Part shown: positions 22,711 to 31,218 of the stretch, piece after piece
How the letters are laid out: the number at the start of each line of letters is the position of its first letter
Numbering within the stretch: position 1 is the first letter of the stretch
DNA from: Paenibacillus sp. FSL K6-1330
GTDB lineage: Bacteria > Bacillota > Bacilli > Paenibacillales > Paenibacillaceae
Assembly: GCF_037976825.1 (NCBI RefSeq)
Contig: NZ_CP150269.1
Span: 2,431,501 to 2,495,500, forward strand
Direction: 5' to 3'
Length of the DNA: 64,000 nucleotides
Notes under the pieces: model-generated
Database searches by the model: none
The model's input: the letters and a program-made list of their open reading frames with translations, nothing else
What the model was told of the DNA's origin: nothing
Made by a program: the position numbers and the translations under genes

Positions 22711-24470
22711 TACAAGGCATTGGCGCAGCAACAGGCGTAGCGATTGGTAAGGCTTTCGTACTGCCGCACTGGGAGCTGGACCTTCCAGATTCCGAAATGG
22801 ATGCTGTCGATTTAGCCAAAGAGTTCGAGCGCTTATATGAAGGCATACGAACCTCCAAGAATGAAATTGAATATATCAAGAACGAATTCAAGGAAATGGT
22901 GGGACACGAGGAGTCGCAGATCTTTGATGCGCATCTGGCCATACTGGAGGATCCCGTGTTCATGAACGAAATTCAAGGGATCATCGAGCGCCAGTACAAG
23001 GCTGCCGAGGTGGCGGTTAAAGAGGCGATCGATCATTTCGTATCCATGTTCGATTTGCTGGACGACGAGTATATGAAGGAGCGGGCGCTGGATATTAAGG
23101 ATGTTGGCAATCGGCTGCTCAAGCATCTTCTCGGTGCTCCGGAAGTCAAACTTCCGGCTGATACGCAGCCTTATATTTTGGTTGCGAAGGAGCTCTCTCC
23201 GTCTCAGCTCGTGCACCTTAACCCTTCCCACGTTCTTGGCATTGTGACGATGACGGGTGGCAAGACCTCTCATTCGGCGATTATGGCCCGCGCTCTTGGC
23301 ATACCGCTCGTATCCGGGATTGAGAACAAGCTGGATCATCCGATCCAGACCGGACAGCATTTAGTTGTGGATGGAGATGAAGGCTTGCTGTATTTGGAGC
23401 CTGACACGCTGATCGTGGAGCGTTATGAAGGAATCCGAGAGCAACAACGGAAAAAGAAAGAGCAGTTGCAACTCCTGGCAACGGTTGATGCGGTTACGAA
23501 GGATGGAACATACTTTAATCTGGCCGCGAATATGAACTCCATAAAAGAAATGGAGATTGCGCTCAAGAACGGCGCGCAGGGAGTTGGATTGTTCCGGACG
23601 GAATTCTTATATATGGATCGCCACAACTTTCCTTCGGAAGAAGAGCAGTTTGAAGTGTATAAGCTGGTTGCCGAGAACGCAGGTCAGGCTTCGGTCGTGA
23701 TCCGTACGCTGGACATTGGCGGCGATAAGCAGCTTGATTATTTCGGGCTGCCGGAAGAAGAGAACCCCTTCTTGGGGTATCGCGCCATTCGTATCAGTCT
23801 GGATCGCACAGAGCCGTTCCAGACCCAGCTGTCTGCTATTCTGAGGGCCAGCGCTTTCGGTAACGTCAAAATCATGTATCCGATGATATCCTCGGTAGAG
23901 GAAGTCAGGCAGGCTAATGCCGTGCTGCGGCGTGCGATGGCCGATTTGGACCAACGCGGCATAGCGTACGATCCGAACATTAAGGTTGGCATTATGATTG
24001 AGGTACCGGCAGCAGTCACCATTTCGGATTTGTTGGCAGAGGAGACTGATTTCTTTAGCATCGGGACCAATGATCTGGTTCAGTATGTGCTGGCGGTGGA
24101 TCGCATGAATGAGCAGATTGCACACATGTACCATCCGTTTCATCCAGCGGTTTTGCGCATGCTACGGACGACGGTGGAGGCTGCGCATGAGGCAGGCATA
24201 CCGGTCAGCGTGTGTGGAGAAATGGCAGGGGACGAGCGGGCGATTCCAATATGGCTGGAGCTTGGCGTTAAGGATCTAAGCATGTCTCCGCAATCCTTGC
24301 TTCGCGTGAAGCATCGCATCTTGAATACCAATGCGGCAGAAGCGAAGGGGGAGGCAGCGGATTGCTTCAAATTGCGTACCAGCGACGCTGTCGAAGAGCG
24401 CCTTAGCGCCTTTGCCGAACGCAGCAGTTATCTGAACGGAAAGAATGGTAAGGACAGCACGGCCTCTTAA
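22707..24470 (+). CDS. ptsI: PTS enzyme I (PEP-protein phosphotransferase)
   Basis: 587 residues, the normal size plus a short C-terminal tail. It takes phosphate from PEP and passes it to HPr. HPr-binding and phosphohistidine domain with GGKTSHSAIMARALGIPLV (active His about 190); PEP-binding TIM barrel with GLFRTEFLYMDR, LDIGGDKQLDYF, SIGTNDLVQYVLAVDR and the acid-base Cys in VSVCGEMAGD. ATG 22707 overlaps the EIICBA stop, so translation is coupled. The last ~25 residues (SSYLNGKNGKDSTAS) look disordered. A strong terminator closes the operon. Confidence 0.93.
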   Translation: MIQGIGAATGVAIGKAFVLPHWELDLPDSEMDAVDLAKEFERLYEGIRTSKNEIEYIKNEFKEMVGHEESQIFDAHLAILEDPVFMNEIQGIIERQYKAAEVAVKEAIDHFVSMFDLLDDEYMKERALDIKDVGNRLLKHLLGAPEVKLPADTQPYILVAKELSPSQLVHLNPSHVLGIVTMTGGKTSHSAIMARALGIPLVSGIENKLDHPIQTGQHLVVDGDEGLLYLEPDTLIVERYEGIREQQRKKKEQLQLLATVDAVTKDGTYFNLAANMNSIKEMEIALKNGAQGVGLFRTEFLYMDRHNFPSEEEQFEVYKLVAENAGQASVVIRTLDIGGDKQLDYFGLPEEENPFLGYRAIRISLDRTEPFQTQLSAILRASAFGNVKIMYPMISSVEEVRQANAVLRRAMADLDQRGIAYDPNIKVGIMIEVPAAVTISDLLAEETDFFSIGTNDLVQYVLAVDRMNEQIAHMYHPFHPAVLRMLRTTVEAAHEAGIPVSVCGEMAGDERAIPIWLELGVKDLSMSPQSLLRVKHRILNTNAAEAKGEAADCFKLRTSDAVEERLSAFAERSSYLNGKNGKDSTAS

Positions 24471-24536
24471 AAGGCTTCTAGGATAACGTTCCAATTTTTC
24501 ATGTTTCTTTTTTGAGTGGACAAGCTATATTCATAT

Positions 24537-24594
24537 AAAAAACAGCTGCCTATCTCACCAGGAGCACTTCTTGGTGAAATGAGCGGCTGTTTTT
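24537..24594. terminator. terminator after the PTS operon
   Basis: Outer stem AAAACAGCTGC / GCGGCTGTTTT with an inner stem TCACCA / TGGTGA, followed by TTTTT. It also faces the convergent DJ-1 gene. Confidence 0.85.
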
Positions 24595-24612
24595 GTGTGG
24601 TGCAGGGGAGCT

Positions 24613-25140
24613 TTAGCCTTGCTGTGCCAGAGCATCGCAAAAGGCTTTGCCGTACGGCGGCAGATCCGGAGGACGGCGGGCGGAAATAATATGGCCATCG
24701 GTTACGACCGCTTCATCCTTCCAGATTGCACCGGCATTTTCCATGTCGTCCCGGATTCCCGGTGTGGAAGTCACCGTAATGCCGTCCAGGATTTTGGCAG
24801 AGATGAGCACCCATCCGGCGTGGCAGATCTGTCCGATCGGCTTTTTGTCCGCATTCATCTCTTTAACGAGTTGCAGCACTTTATCATAACGGCGCAGCTT
24901 GTCCGGCGCCCAGCCGCCCGGAACGAGAATTCCATCATAATCCTCGCTTTTCAGTTCTTCAAAGGAATACTCAGCTTGAGCGGGAACACCATATTTGCCT
25001 GTGTAAGTTTTTCCTTTTTCCAATCCGGCGAGATGGACTTCGGCCCCTTCTTCCCGGACTCGGTAAACGGGATACCATAGTTCCAGATCCTCAAATTCTT
25101 CGTCTACAAGCGCTATCACTTTTTTTCCAGCCAATCTCAT
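24613..25140 (-). CDS. DJ-1/PfpI family protein
   Basis: 175 residues from ATG 25140 (MRLAGKKVIALVDEEFEDLE), with AAAGGGG ten bases upstream. Class I glutamine amidotransferase-like fold: early Glu in EEFEDLEL, DGILVPGGWAPDKLR, and the nucleophile elbow QICHAGW with Cys about 110, followed by TVTSTPGIRDDMENAGA. This fits the PfpI/YhbO/DJ-1 group of stress-related hydrolases, reported as proteases, glyoxalases or deglycases; the true activity here is open. It is a single gene, convergent with ptsI. Confidence 0.9.
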   Translation of the reverse strand: MRLAGKKVIALVDEEFEDLELWYPVYRVREEGAEVHLAGLEKGKTYTGKYGVPAQAEYSFEELKSEDYDGILVPGGWAPDKLRRYDKVLQLVKEMNADKKPIGQICHAGWVLISAKILDGITVTSTPGIRDDMENAGAIWKDEAVVTDGHIISARRPPDLPPYGKAFCDALAQQG

Positions 25141-25415
25141 GATCGATTTAGCCCCTTTCTCTGCAGATTGCTTGATATATCCGTAACATGATCGAATAGG
25201 TCTCTTAAGACTGTATTCATTGTAACAAATATGGACAGGGGTTTCATAGGAGCGACCAAAGAACAAACATTTGGAAACATATCTGGTAAATAAAGCATTA
25301 TCACAAAATAGCAGGATTCTCTGGTATGATAGTCGAATAGAACTAGTTCAGGTGACAGATTTGTGACATAGGGCTGTTGGTATTAGATTACGTGATAGGA
25401 TTTGGGGTGGGCATT

Positions 25416-25868
25416 TTGTTCAAAACCTGCAACTGCGGACAATGGATGAAGTTGGAATTAAGGAAGCTGATTCATGAAAGAAAGACTCGAATATGTCATG
25501 TTCCTGTTTATGCCTGTCAGTCTTGTATGAAGTATGAGCTTCTACCTCTTATTAAACCGGATTTACTTCGCTATCTCGCATCGATTAGCAATGAAACCGG
25601 ACGAATACGCGTTTCGTTCGCAGATGTTAATGAGTCTGCATACGTACTTCGAGAAGTGTTCCGTACATACGATGATAATTTGTCGGTAGAATGGCAGGCA
25701 CGCTGCATGGAAGTCTTTGATGAGCGAATTAATATGCTGTTGGATCTATTTCGTTATGCCCAGAGCATGGGCGACGGTGACTGGATGAGACAAATTGAGG
25801 GACGTCTTGAGCAATTAAGCACCATCAAATCCCTCATTCCTGAAAATTCGGGCAATTATGCAAGATAA
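25416..25868 (+). CDS. hypothetical protein with N-terminal Cys cluster
   Basis: 150 residues from TTG 25416 (MFKTCNCGQWMKLELRKL), with GGGGTGGG five bases upstream; the longer reading from 25377 has no binding site. Four to five cysteines, CNCG at residues 5-8 and ACQSC at about 35-39, suggest a small zinc-binding module that would hold a ribbon. The rest is helical (LLPLIKPDLLRYLASISNET, then FDERINMLLDLFRYAQSMG). I do not recognise the family. It precedes ytxJ by 95 bases, with no terminator in between that I can see, so co-expression is possible. Confidence 0.65.
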   Translation: MFKTCNCGQWMKLELRKLIHERKTRICHVPVYACQSCMKYELLPLIKPDLLRYLASISNETGRIRVSFADVNESAYVLREVFRTYDDNLSVEWQARCMEVFDERINMLLDLFRYAQSMGDGDWMRQIEGRLEQLSTIKSLIPENSGNYAR

Positions 25869-25963
25869 TTTTCAGAAAATTTTCGCGGTTGTTGGATTTT
25901 TCACGCACTTTTTGTTAGGATAGAGGATAGGAACTTCAATACAATGAAGGGAATGTATATCCT

Positions 25964-26311
25964 ATGGCGACGTTGACGAAAATGACTACTATAGAAGAGT
26001 TACGCAACACGATTGAATCTTCCGAGCAGAGGCCCTTGCTGTTGTTCAAACATAGTACCAGATGCCCAATTAGTGCCGGAGCTTATAAGGAAGTGCAAGC
26101 TTACCTTGAGGACCAGCCGAACGAGCGGATTGACTATGTATGGATCGATGTCATTGCCGACCGTCCGGTGTCGAATCAGGCTGCGGAAACTCTAAGCATA
26201 CAGCACGAATCGCCACAAGTTATTCTTGTAAAAGAAGGAGCGCCAGTCTGGCATACATCCCATTCCCATATTACGGCTGAAGCGCTGAAAGCTCAATTGG
26301 ACGGCATCTAA
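25964..26311 (+). CDS. ytxJ: bacillithiol system redox-active protein YtxJ
   Basis: 115 residues, DUF2847 family, a monothiol thioredoxin/bacilliredoxin-like protein. Motifs: RPLLLFKHSTRCPISAGAY with a single active Cys (TRCPIS, about residue 36), VWIDVIADRPVSNQAAE, and the cis-Pro region HESPQVILVKEG. It is thought to act with bacillithiol in thiol redox homeostasis. ATG 25964, AAGGGAATG upstream. It lies 93 bases before ccpA, as ytxJ lies near ccpA in other Bacillales. Confidence 0.92.
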   Translation: MATLTKMTTIEELRNTIESSEQRPLLLFKHSTRCPISAGAYKEVQAYLEDQPNERIDYVWIDVIADRPVSNQAAETLSIQHESPQVILVKEGAPVWHTSHSHITAEALKAQLDGI

Positions 26312-26404
26312 TGCCGTGTCGTTGCACAAAGCAGTAATTTGTCGTATCATAAATTCAATTGGTATTGAACGAATGAAAATCTATTGGCAATGGAGAGAAG
26401 GAAT

Positions 26405-27415
26405 TTGACGGTAACCATTTACGATGTTGCGCGCGAAGCAGGCGTTTCCATGGCGACGGTATCACGGGTTGTAAACAATAACCCGAACGTTAAGCCTCAG
26501 ACCCGGAAAAAAGTATACGAAGCGATTGAACGTTTAGGGTATCGTCCGAATGCGGTAGCCAGAGGTCTGGCCAGCAAGAAGACCACAACCGTCGGCGTTG
26601 TGATCCCTGATATTTCGAACTCGATCTTTGCGGAGATTGCCCGTGGTATTGAGGATATTGCTAACATGTACCACTATAATATAATTTTGTGTAATGCCGA
26701 CAAACGTAAGGAAAAAGAAATCCGCGTTATCAACACCTTGCTTGAGAAGCAAGTGGACGGGCTGTTGTTTATGGGTGGAACGGTGACGGACGAGCATATC
26801 CAGGCGTTCCAGACATCGGCTGTGCCGATTGTTCTTTGTGCGACAAGTGATGAGAGAGGTTCTTATCCTTCGGTCGACATTGATCATGAACAAGCTGCGT
26901 TTGATGCGGTAAGCACACTGATCCGGCACGGGCATCGTGAGATTGCCATGATCAGCGGAACGCTGCAGGATCCGGCGAACGGTTATGCACGCTTCCAAGG
27001 CTACAAGAAGGCACTGGAGACAGCTGGCATTGAGTATCAAGAGGATCTGGTGCGGATTGGTAACTATCGCTATGAGTCCGGCGTGGAAGCGATGAAATAC
27101 TTCCTGGGGCTTAAGAAGAAACCGACGGCTATTTTTGCTGCTACCGATGAGATGGCAATTGGCGCTATTCATAGCATTCAGGATGAAGGCTATAAAGTGC
27201 CGGATGATTTCTCTATTATCAGCGTTGATAATATCCGGATGGCATCAATGGTTCGTCCACAGCTGACAACGGTAGCTCAACCGATGTATGATCTGGGAGC
27301 TGTAGCTATGCGTTTGCTTACCAAGCTAATGAAGAAGGAGAATGTGGAGAATCCTCGCGTGATTCTGCCGCATGAAACGATTCTTCGGCTTTCGGTTAGT
27401 CATGTGAACGAGTAA
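26405..27415 (+). CDS. ccpA: catabolite control protein A
   Basis: 336-residue LacI-family regulator of carbon catabolite control, acting with HPr-Ser46-P on cre sites. N-terminal helix-turn-helix [20 protein letters not shown], hinge [22 protein letters not shown], then a periplasmic-binding-protein-like core with the typical [28 protein letters not shown] and [25 protein letters not shown] chose TTG 26405 (LTVTIYDV), with GGAGAG seven bases upstream, because it matches the usual CcpA N-terminus; ATG 26390 and TTG 26384 would add five or seven residues. A terminator follows. Possible targets in this window are acsA/acuA. Confidence 0.95.
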   Translation: MTVTIYDVAREAGVSMATVSRVVNNNPNVKPQTRKKVYEAIERLGYRPNAVARGLASKKTTTVGVVIPDISNSIFAEIARGIEDIANMYHYNIILCNADKRKEKEIRVINTLLEKQVDGLLFMGGTVTDEHIQAFQTSAVPIVLCATSDERGSYPSVDIDHEQAAFDAVSTLIRHGHREIAMISGTLQDPANGYARFQGYKKALETAGIEYQEDLVRIGNYRYESGVEAMKYFLGLKKKPTAIFAATDEMAIGAIHSIQDEGYKVPDDFSIISVDNIRMASMVRPQLTTVAQPMYDLGAVAMRLLTKLMKKENVENPRVILPHETILRLSVSHVNE

Positions 27416-27460
27416 GAAGTGTGAATAAAAGCTGTTTAGACATCTATTGATTTGAAGAAA

Positions 27461-27488
27461 GCTCCTGATTTTAAGGGGCTTTTTTCTG
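27461..27488 (+). terminator. terminator after ccpA
   Basis: AAGCTCC / GGGGCTT stem around TGATTTTAA, then TTTTTTC. Confidence 0.65.
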
Positions 27489-27530
27489 GTGGGATTTATA
27501 TGTGGTCTTGAATTCAGGAGGGATATCGGT

Positions 27531-28232
27531 ATGACAACACAGGTTATCGGCCTAATCGGGGCCATGGACGAAGAAGTGGAATTGCTGCTCAGTCAACTGG
27601 AGAATAAAGAAACAGCAGTCCGTGCAGGAGTTACATATGCTTCAGGAACGATTCATGGCAAGAGAGTCGTTGTATGCAAGAGCGGGGTGGGTAAGGTGAA
27701 TGCCGCGGTTACCACGCAAATCCTGATTGACACCTATGGCGTTTCTAAAATATTGTTTACCGGCGTAGCGGGTGCGCTGCATCCGGAGCTGAATATTGGC
27801 GATATCGTCATCTCTTCCTCCTGCATGCAGCACGATATGGATGTGACTCCGCTCGGCTTTGCGCGCGGTTTGATTCCGTATCAGGAAGTGTCTGATTTTC
27901 CTGCGGATCCGTCGTTGATCGAGCTGGCAAAGGAAGCGTGCAAAGAGCAGGCGGTGAATCATTACGTCATCGGGAAGGTTCTGTCCGGCGACCAGTTCAT
28001 TGCCAGCCGTGAAACGGTACGGACGCTCTACGAGGATCTGAACGGGGCTTGCGCGGAAATGGAAGGTGCTGCTGTTGCCCAGGTGTGTTATATGAACAGC
28101 GTGCCATATGTGGTGATCAGATCCATGTCAGATAAGGCTGACGGCTCTGCCCATGTCAACTTCCCTGAGTTTACAGTGAAAGCTTCCAAGCGTTCGCACG
28201 AAATCGTGAACTACATGCTGGGCAAACTCTAG
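27531..28232 (+). CDS. mtnN: 5'-methylthioadenosine/S-adenosylhomocysteine nucleosidase
   Basis: 233 residues. It hydrolyses MTA and SAH to adenine plus the thioribose sugar (methionine salvage, methyl cycle, and source of the AI-2 precursor). Motifs: GLIGAMDEEVELL (catalytic Glu 12-like), KSGVGKVNAAVTTQILI, FTGVAGAL, SGDQFIA, AEMEGAAVAQVCY (ribose-binding Met/Glu) and IRSMSDKADG with catalytic Asp. ATG 27531 with AGGAGGG nine bases upstream; the longer frame from 27489 overlaps the ccpA terminator. Flanked by terminators on both sides, so single. Confidence 0.95.
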   Translation: MTTQVIGLIGAMDEEVELLLSQLENKETAVRAGVTYASGTIHGKRVVVCKSGVGKVNAAVTTQILIDTYGVSKILFTGVAGALHPELNIGDIVISSSCMQHDMDVTPLGFARGLIPYQEVSDFPADPSLIELAKEACKEQAVNHYVIGKVLSGDQFIASRETVRTLYEDLNGACAEMEGAAVAQVCYMNSVPYVVIRSMSDKADGSAHVNFPEFTVKASKRSHEIVNYMLGKL

Positions 28233-28285
28233 TAACAAATTTGAGCAAGCAGTCGGTATGTATATTCAGTTATGCGCCCGCAGAT

Positions 28286-28330
28286 AACAAACTCCCCTGT
28301 GGCAAATTCTCGGGGAGTTTGTTTTTTTGT
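28286..28330. terminator. terminator between mtnN and acuA
   Basis: Perfect 12-pair stem AACAAACTCCCC (28286-28297) / GGGGAGTTTGTT (28312-28323), then a T-run. It may also stop convergent acuA. Confidence 0.9.
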
Positions 28331-28350
28331 TTATTTTATTGGGTATCGAC

Positions 28351-28983
28351 TTAATACATAAACCGCTGTCTGAAACGGATACGATCGAATTGTTCTTGTG
28401 ATGAAAGCGGTACGTGCCGCCCGATTCTGACCATAAGACAGTTGGCAGGATGGGAACAGATTTCCGGATCATCGGTTGCGTACCACTCCATATCCACGAT
28501 TTTCATTAACCGTTCCATCATTTTGCGGTAATCCCATACGTTAAGGCCGCTTCCTTTAAGATCCCAATGCCAGTAGTACTCGGTCGTAAACACGATGTAA
28601 CGCTCCATCTGTTCTTCTTCAAATGCAGTCTTGATCATCTGCTGCCCAAGTCCCAGAGAACGGTAGTCTTTTGCTACCTCGATGGCACCAAGTTCAATCA
28701 AATCTTCCATATTGCCCTCGGACCAGCGTTCCTGCTCATCCGGGTGATGAAATGTTACATATCCAACGATCATATCTTGGTCTCTCGTGATGATGATTCT
28801 GCCTTCGGGCAGGCCTGCAATTTCCACCAATGCCTCATGCTGCTCCGCAGGACGACGAAAAGCCTTGAGATCAGGGTGCATGGTTAGCTCGGATAGTTGC
28901 TCGGGAGGTACAGGTCCTTCGATGATCAGGCGGCGGTCTTCAGGGAACAAAACATGAGACAGGTATACCTTGCAGTGTTCCAT
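28351..28983 (-). CDS. acuA: protein acetyltransferase AcuA
   Basis: 210 residues, GNAT fold. Bacillus AcuA acetylates the catalytic-loop lysine of acetyl-CoA synthetase and switches it off. Features: N-terminal CKVYLSHVLFPEDRRLIIEG, acetyl-CoA site DYRSLGLGQQMIKTAF, then the AcuA-specific VFTTEYYWHWDLKGSGLNVW and a C-terminal extension. The gene is divergent from its substrate gene acsA, the same arrangement as in B. subtilis, but acuB and acuC do not follow; the mtnN terminator does. ATG 28983 with AAAGGAG upstream. A cre-like site in the shared region suggests CcpA control. Confidence 0.92.
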   Translation of the reverse strand: MEHCKVYLSHVLFPEDRRLIIEGPVPPEQLSELTMHPDLKAFRRPAEQHEALVEIAGLPEGRIIITRDQDMIVGYVTFHHPDEQERWSEGNMEDLIELGAIEVAKDYRSLGLGQQMIKTAFEEEQMERYIVFTTEYYWHWDLKGSGLNVWDYRKMMERLMKIVDMEWYATDDPEICSHPANCLMVRIGRHVPLSSQEQFDRIRFRQRFMY

Positions 28984-29045
28984 CCGTTACGCTCCTTTCA
29001 ATTCCATACCCTACTTATAGCAAAAAAATAAAAAAATGAAAAGCA

Positions 29046-29075
29046 ATGACAGGCAAACAAGAGCTATGATATAAT
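29046..29075 (+). promoter_or_regulatory. possible acsA promoter
   Basis: ATGACA (29046-29051), 18-base spacer, TATAAT (29070-29075). It would give a ~190-base leader to acsA. Confidence 0.4.
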
Positions 29076-29214
29076 CTTTTCGACATAAAATCTTCACATT
29101 TATGTTGTACTTAACGATATGTTTCCTTGCGAATTCTAAGGGTTGATGACTCGATGACTGCGACAACGTGACGACCCACCGCAATGTGTAAAATGTATGT
29201 TTCATTCAATCATT

Positions 29215-29230
29215 TTGTAAGCGCTGTCCA
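29215..29230 (+). promoter_or_regulatory. cre-like site before acsA
   Basis: TTGTAAGCGCTGTCCA matches the CcpA consensus WTGNAARCGNWWWCAW except at positions 12 and 15. It lies 40 bases before the acsA start, inside the putative leader, fitting catabolite roadblock repression. Confidence 0.5.
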
Positions 29231-29269
29231 CTATGAGGAGACCGATTTGAGAATGAGGAGGATGTTATC

Positions 29270-30994
29270 ATGAATCAAACGCATAGCGAAATATTGCCAA
29301 GTGAAGTTTCACATTCCAATATGAAGAGTTACGAGCAGGCACGCTCCGAGTTTTCATGGGACGAAATCGAGAGACATTTTACTTGGTATGAGACGGGCAA
29401 AGTAAATATGGCGTATGAAGCTATTGATCGTCATGTAGCAGAGGGGCGAGGAGACAAGGTAGCTCTCCTGTACAGTGACGCCAATCGCGAGGAATCTATT
29501 ACTTATGCGCAGTTGAAAGAGAAATCCGACAAGTTCGGTAATGTACTCCGCAAATATGGTGTTGGCAAGGGTGATCGGGTATTTATCTTTATGCCGCGCG
29601 GCCCTGAGCTCTATGCCGGTTTGCTGGGCATTCTGAAGGTAGGCGCCGTGGTCGGCCCATTGTTCGAGGCGTTTATGGAAACGGCGGTAAAGGACCGTCT
29701 GGAGGACAGTGGTGCTGTTGCACTGATTACGACGCCTGCACTGTTGTCACGTGTGAAGCGAGACGAGTTGCCTGAACTGAAACATATTTTTGTTGTTGGC
29801 GAGATTGAGGAGGAGGACTCGCGGCTAGTAAGCTACCACGAGGAAGTAGAGGCTGCATCAAGTGAGCTGGAGATTGAATGGCTTGAGCGGGAAGATGGAT
29901 TGATCATGCACTATACATCAGGCTCTACCGGGAAACCGAAGGGCGTGTATCACGTGCAGAATGCCATGATTCAGCATTATTATACGGGCAAGGTTGTTTT
30001 GGATTTAAGGGAAGATGATATATATTGGTGCACGGCGGACCCGGGTTGGGTAACCGGTACGTCCTATGGTATTTTTGCACCGTGGTTGAATGGGGTTACC
30101 AATGTCATTCGCGGAGGCCGTTTCAGTCCACAGGATTGGTACAGCACGTTGGTGAACAATAAGGTAACGGTATGGTACAGCGCTCCGACCGCTTTCCGCA
30201 TGTTGATGGGTGCCGGTTCCGACCTTATCGACCAATATGATTTGAGCCATGTACGGCATATTTTATCTGTTGGTGAGCCGCTTAATCCCGAGGTGGTGCG
30301 TTGGGGACACAAGGCTTATAAGCAGCGTATCCATGACACATGGTGGATGACAGAGACGGGCGGACAGCTGATCTGTAATTACCCGGGCATGGCGATCAAG
30401 CCAGGATCCATGGGGCGTCCGGTGCCGGGCATTACAGCTAAGATTTTGGACGATCAGGGGAGAGAAGTGCCTCCGTACACGATGGGTAATTTGGCCATCA
30501 AGACACCTTGGCCGTCCATGATGAGAAAAATTTGGAACAACGAGGCGAAGTATGAAGAATACTTCCGAATTCCGGGCTGGTACATTTCAGGTGATTCGGC
30601 ATATATGGATGAAGAAGGATACTTCTGGTTCCAGGGCAGAATAGACGATGTGATTAATTCGTCCGGTGAACGAATCGGACCGTTCGAAGTGGAGAGCAAG
30701 TTGGTTGAGCATCCCGCTGTCGCTGAAGCAGGCGTGATCGGTAAGCCTGATGTAACCCGTGGCGAGATCATAAAGGCCTTTATCTCCTTACGTGAGGGGT
30801 ATACACCTACTCAGGAGCTCAAGGATGAAATCTACCGTTTCGTAAAGGAAGGACTTTCCGCTCATGCCGCACCTCGTGAAATTGAGTTTAAGGATAAACT
30901 TCCGAAGACGCGCTCTGGTAAGATCATGCGCCGCGTATTGAAAGCGTGGGAACTGGATCTTCCGACAGGCGATTTGTCCACGATTGAAGATTAA
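29270..30994 (+). CDS. acsA: acetyl-CoA synthetase
   Basis: 574 residues, ANL superfamily, same length class as Bacillus AcsA. It activates acetate to acetyl-CoA via acetyl-AMP. Motifs: P-loop-like HYTSGSTGKPKGVYH (about 213-227), TADPGWVTGTSYG, WMTETGGQ, GWYISGDSAYMDEEGY, hinge GRIDDVINSSGERIG and the regulatory lysine loop LPKTRSGKIMRR, the site AcuA acetylates. ATG 29270 with GAGGAGGATG upstream. It is divergent from acuA and followed by a near-perfect 20-pair terminator. Likely repressed by CcpA through the site at 29215. Confidence 0.95.
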   Translation: MNQTHSEILPSEVSHSNMKSYEQARSEFSWDEIERHFTWYETGKVNMAYEAIDRHVAEGRGDKVALLYSDANREESITYAQLKEKSDKFGNVLRKYGVGKGDRVFIFMPRGPELYAGLLGILKVGAVVGPLFEAFMETAVKDRLEDSGAVALITTPALLSRVKRDELPELKHIFVVGEIEEEDSRLVSYHEEVEAASSELEIEWLEREDGLIMHYTSGSTGKPKGVYHVQNAMIQHYYTGKVVLDLREDDIYWCTADPGWVTGTSYGIFAPWLNGVTNVIRGGRFSPQDWYSTLVNNKVTVWYSAPTAFRMLMGAGSDLIDQYDLSHVRHILSVGEPLNPEVVRWGHKAYKQRIHDTWWMTETGGQLICNYPGMAIKPGSMGRPVPGITAKILDDQGREVPPYTMGNLAIKTPWPSMMRKIWNNEAKYEEYFRIPGWYISGDSAYMDEEGYFWFQGRIDDVINSSGERIGPFEVESKLVEHPAVAEAGVIGKPDVTRGEIIKAFISLREGYTPTQELKDEIYRFVKEGLSAHAAPREIEFKDKLPKTRSGKIMRRVLKAWELDLPTGDLSTIED

Positions 30995-31010
30995 ACCGTG
31001 ATCAAGAACA

Positions 31011-31062
31011 GACTGACAATGGAGATGGTGACCACCATTTCCATTGTCAGTCTTTTTTTTTA
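31011..31062 (+). terminator. terminator of acsA
   Basis: Arms GACTGACAATGGA (31011-31023) / TCCATTGTCAGTC (31040-31052), continued inward by ATGGTG/CACCAT, then nine or more T. Confidence 0.95.
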
Positions 31063-31154
31063 GAGAAAGTTTAAACTTCCGAGGTTAACCTTCTTATCTT
31101 GCAAGATGCAGTCTGTCCTCATGGAATATACGTAGAAGTATCTGCTTTACCTAA

Positions 31155-31208
31155 AAAATAAAGCCAGCCCTTCTAACAGATGATCTCTGTAGAGGGGCTG
31201 GCTTTTTA
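31155..31208. terminator. terminator of the PBP1A gene
   Basis: AAAGCCAGCCC / GGGGCTGGCTTT stem with inner ACAGA/TCTGT. The minus-strand side ends in TTTATTTTTT. Confidence 0.88.
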
Positions 31209-31218
31209 GTATACCAAT

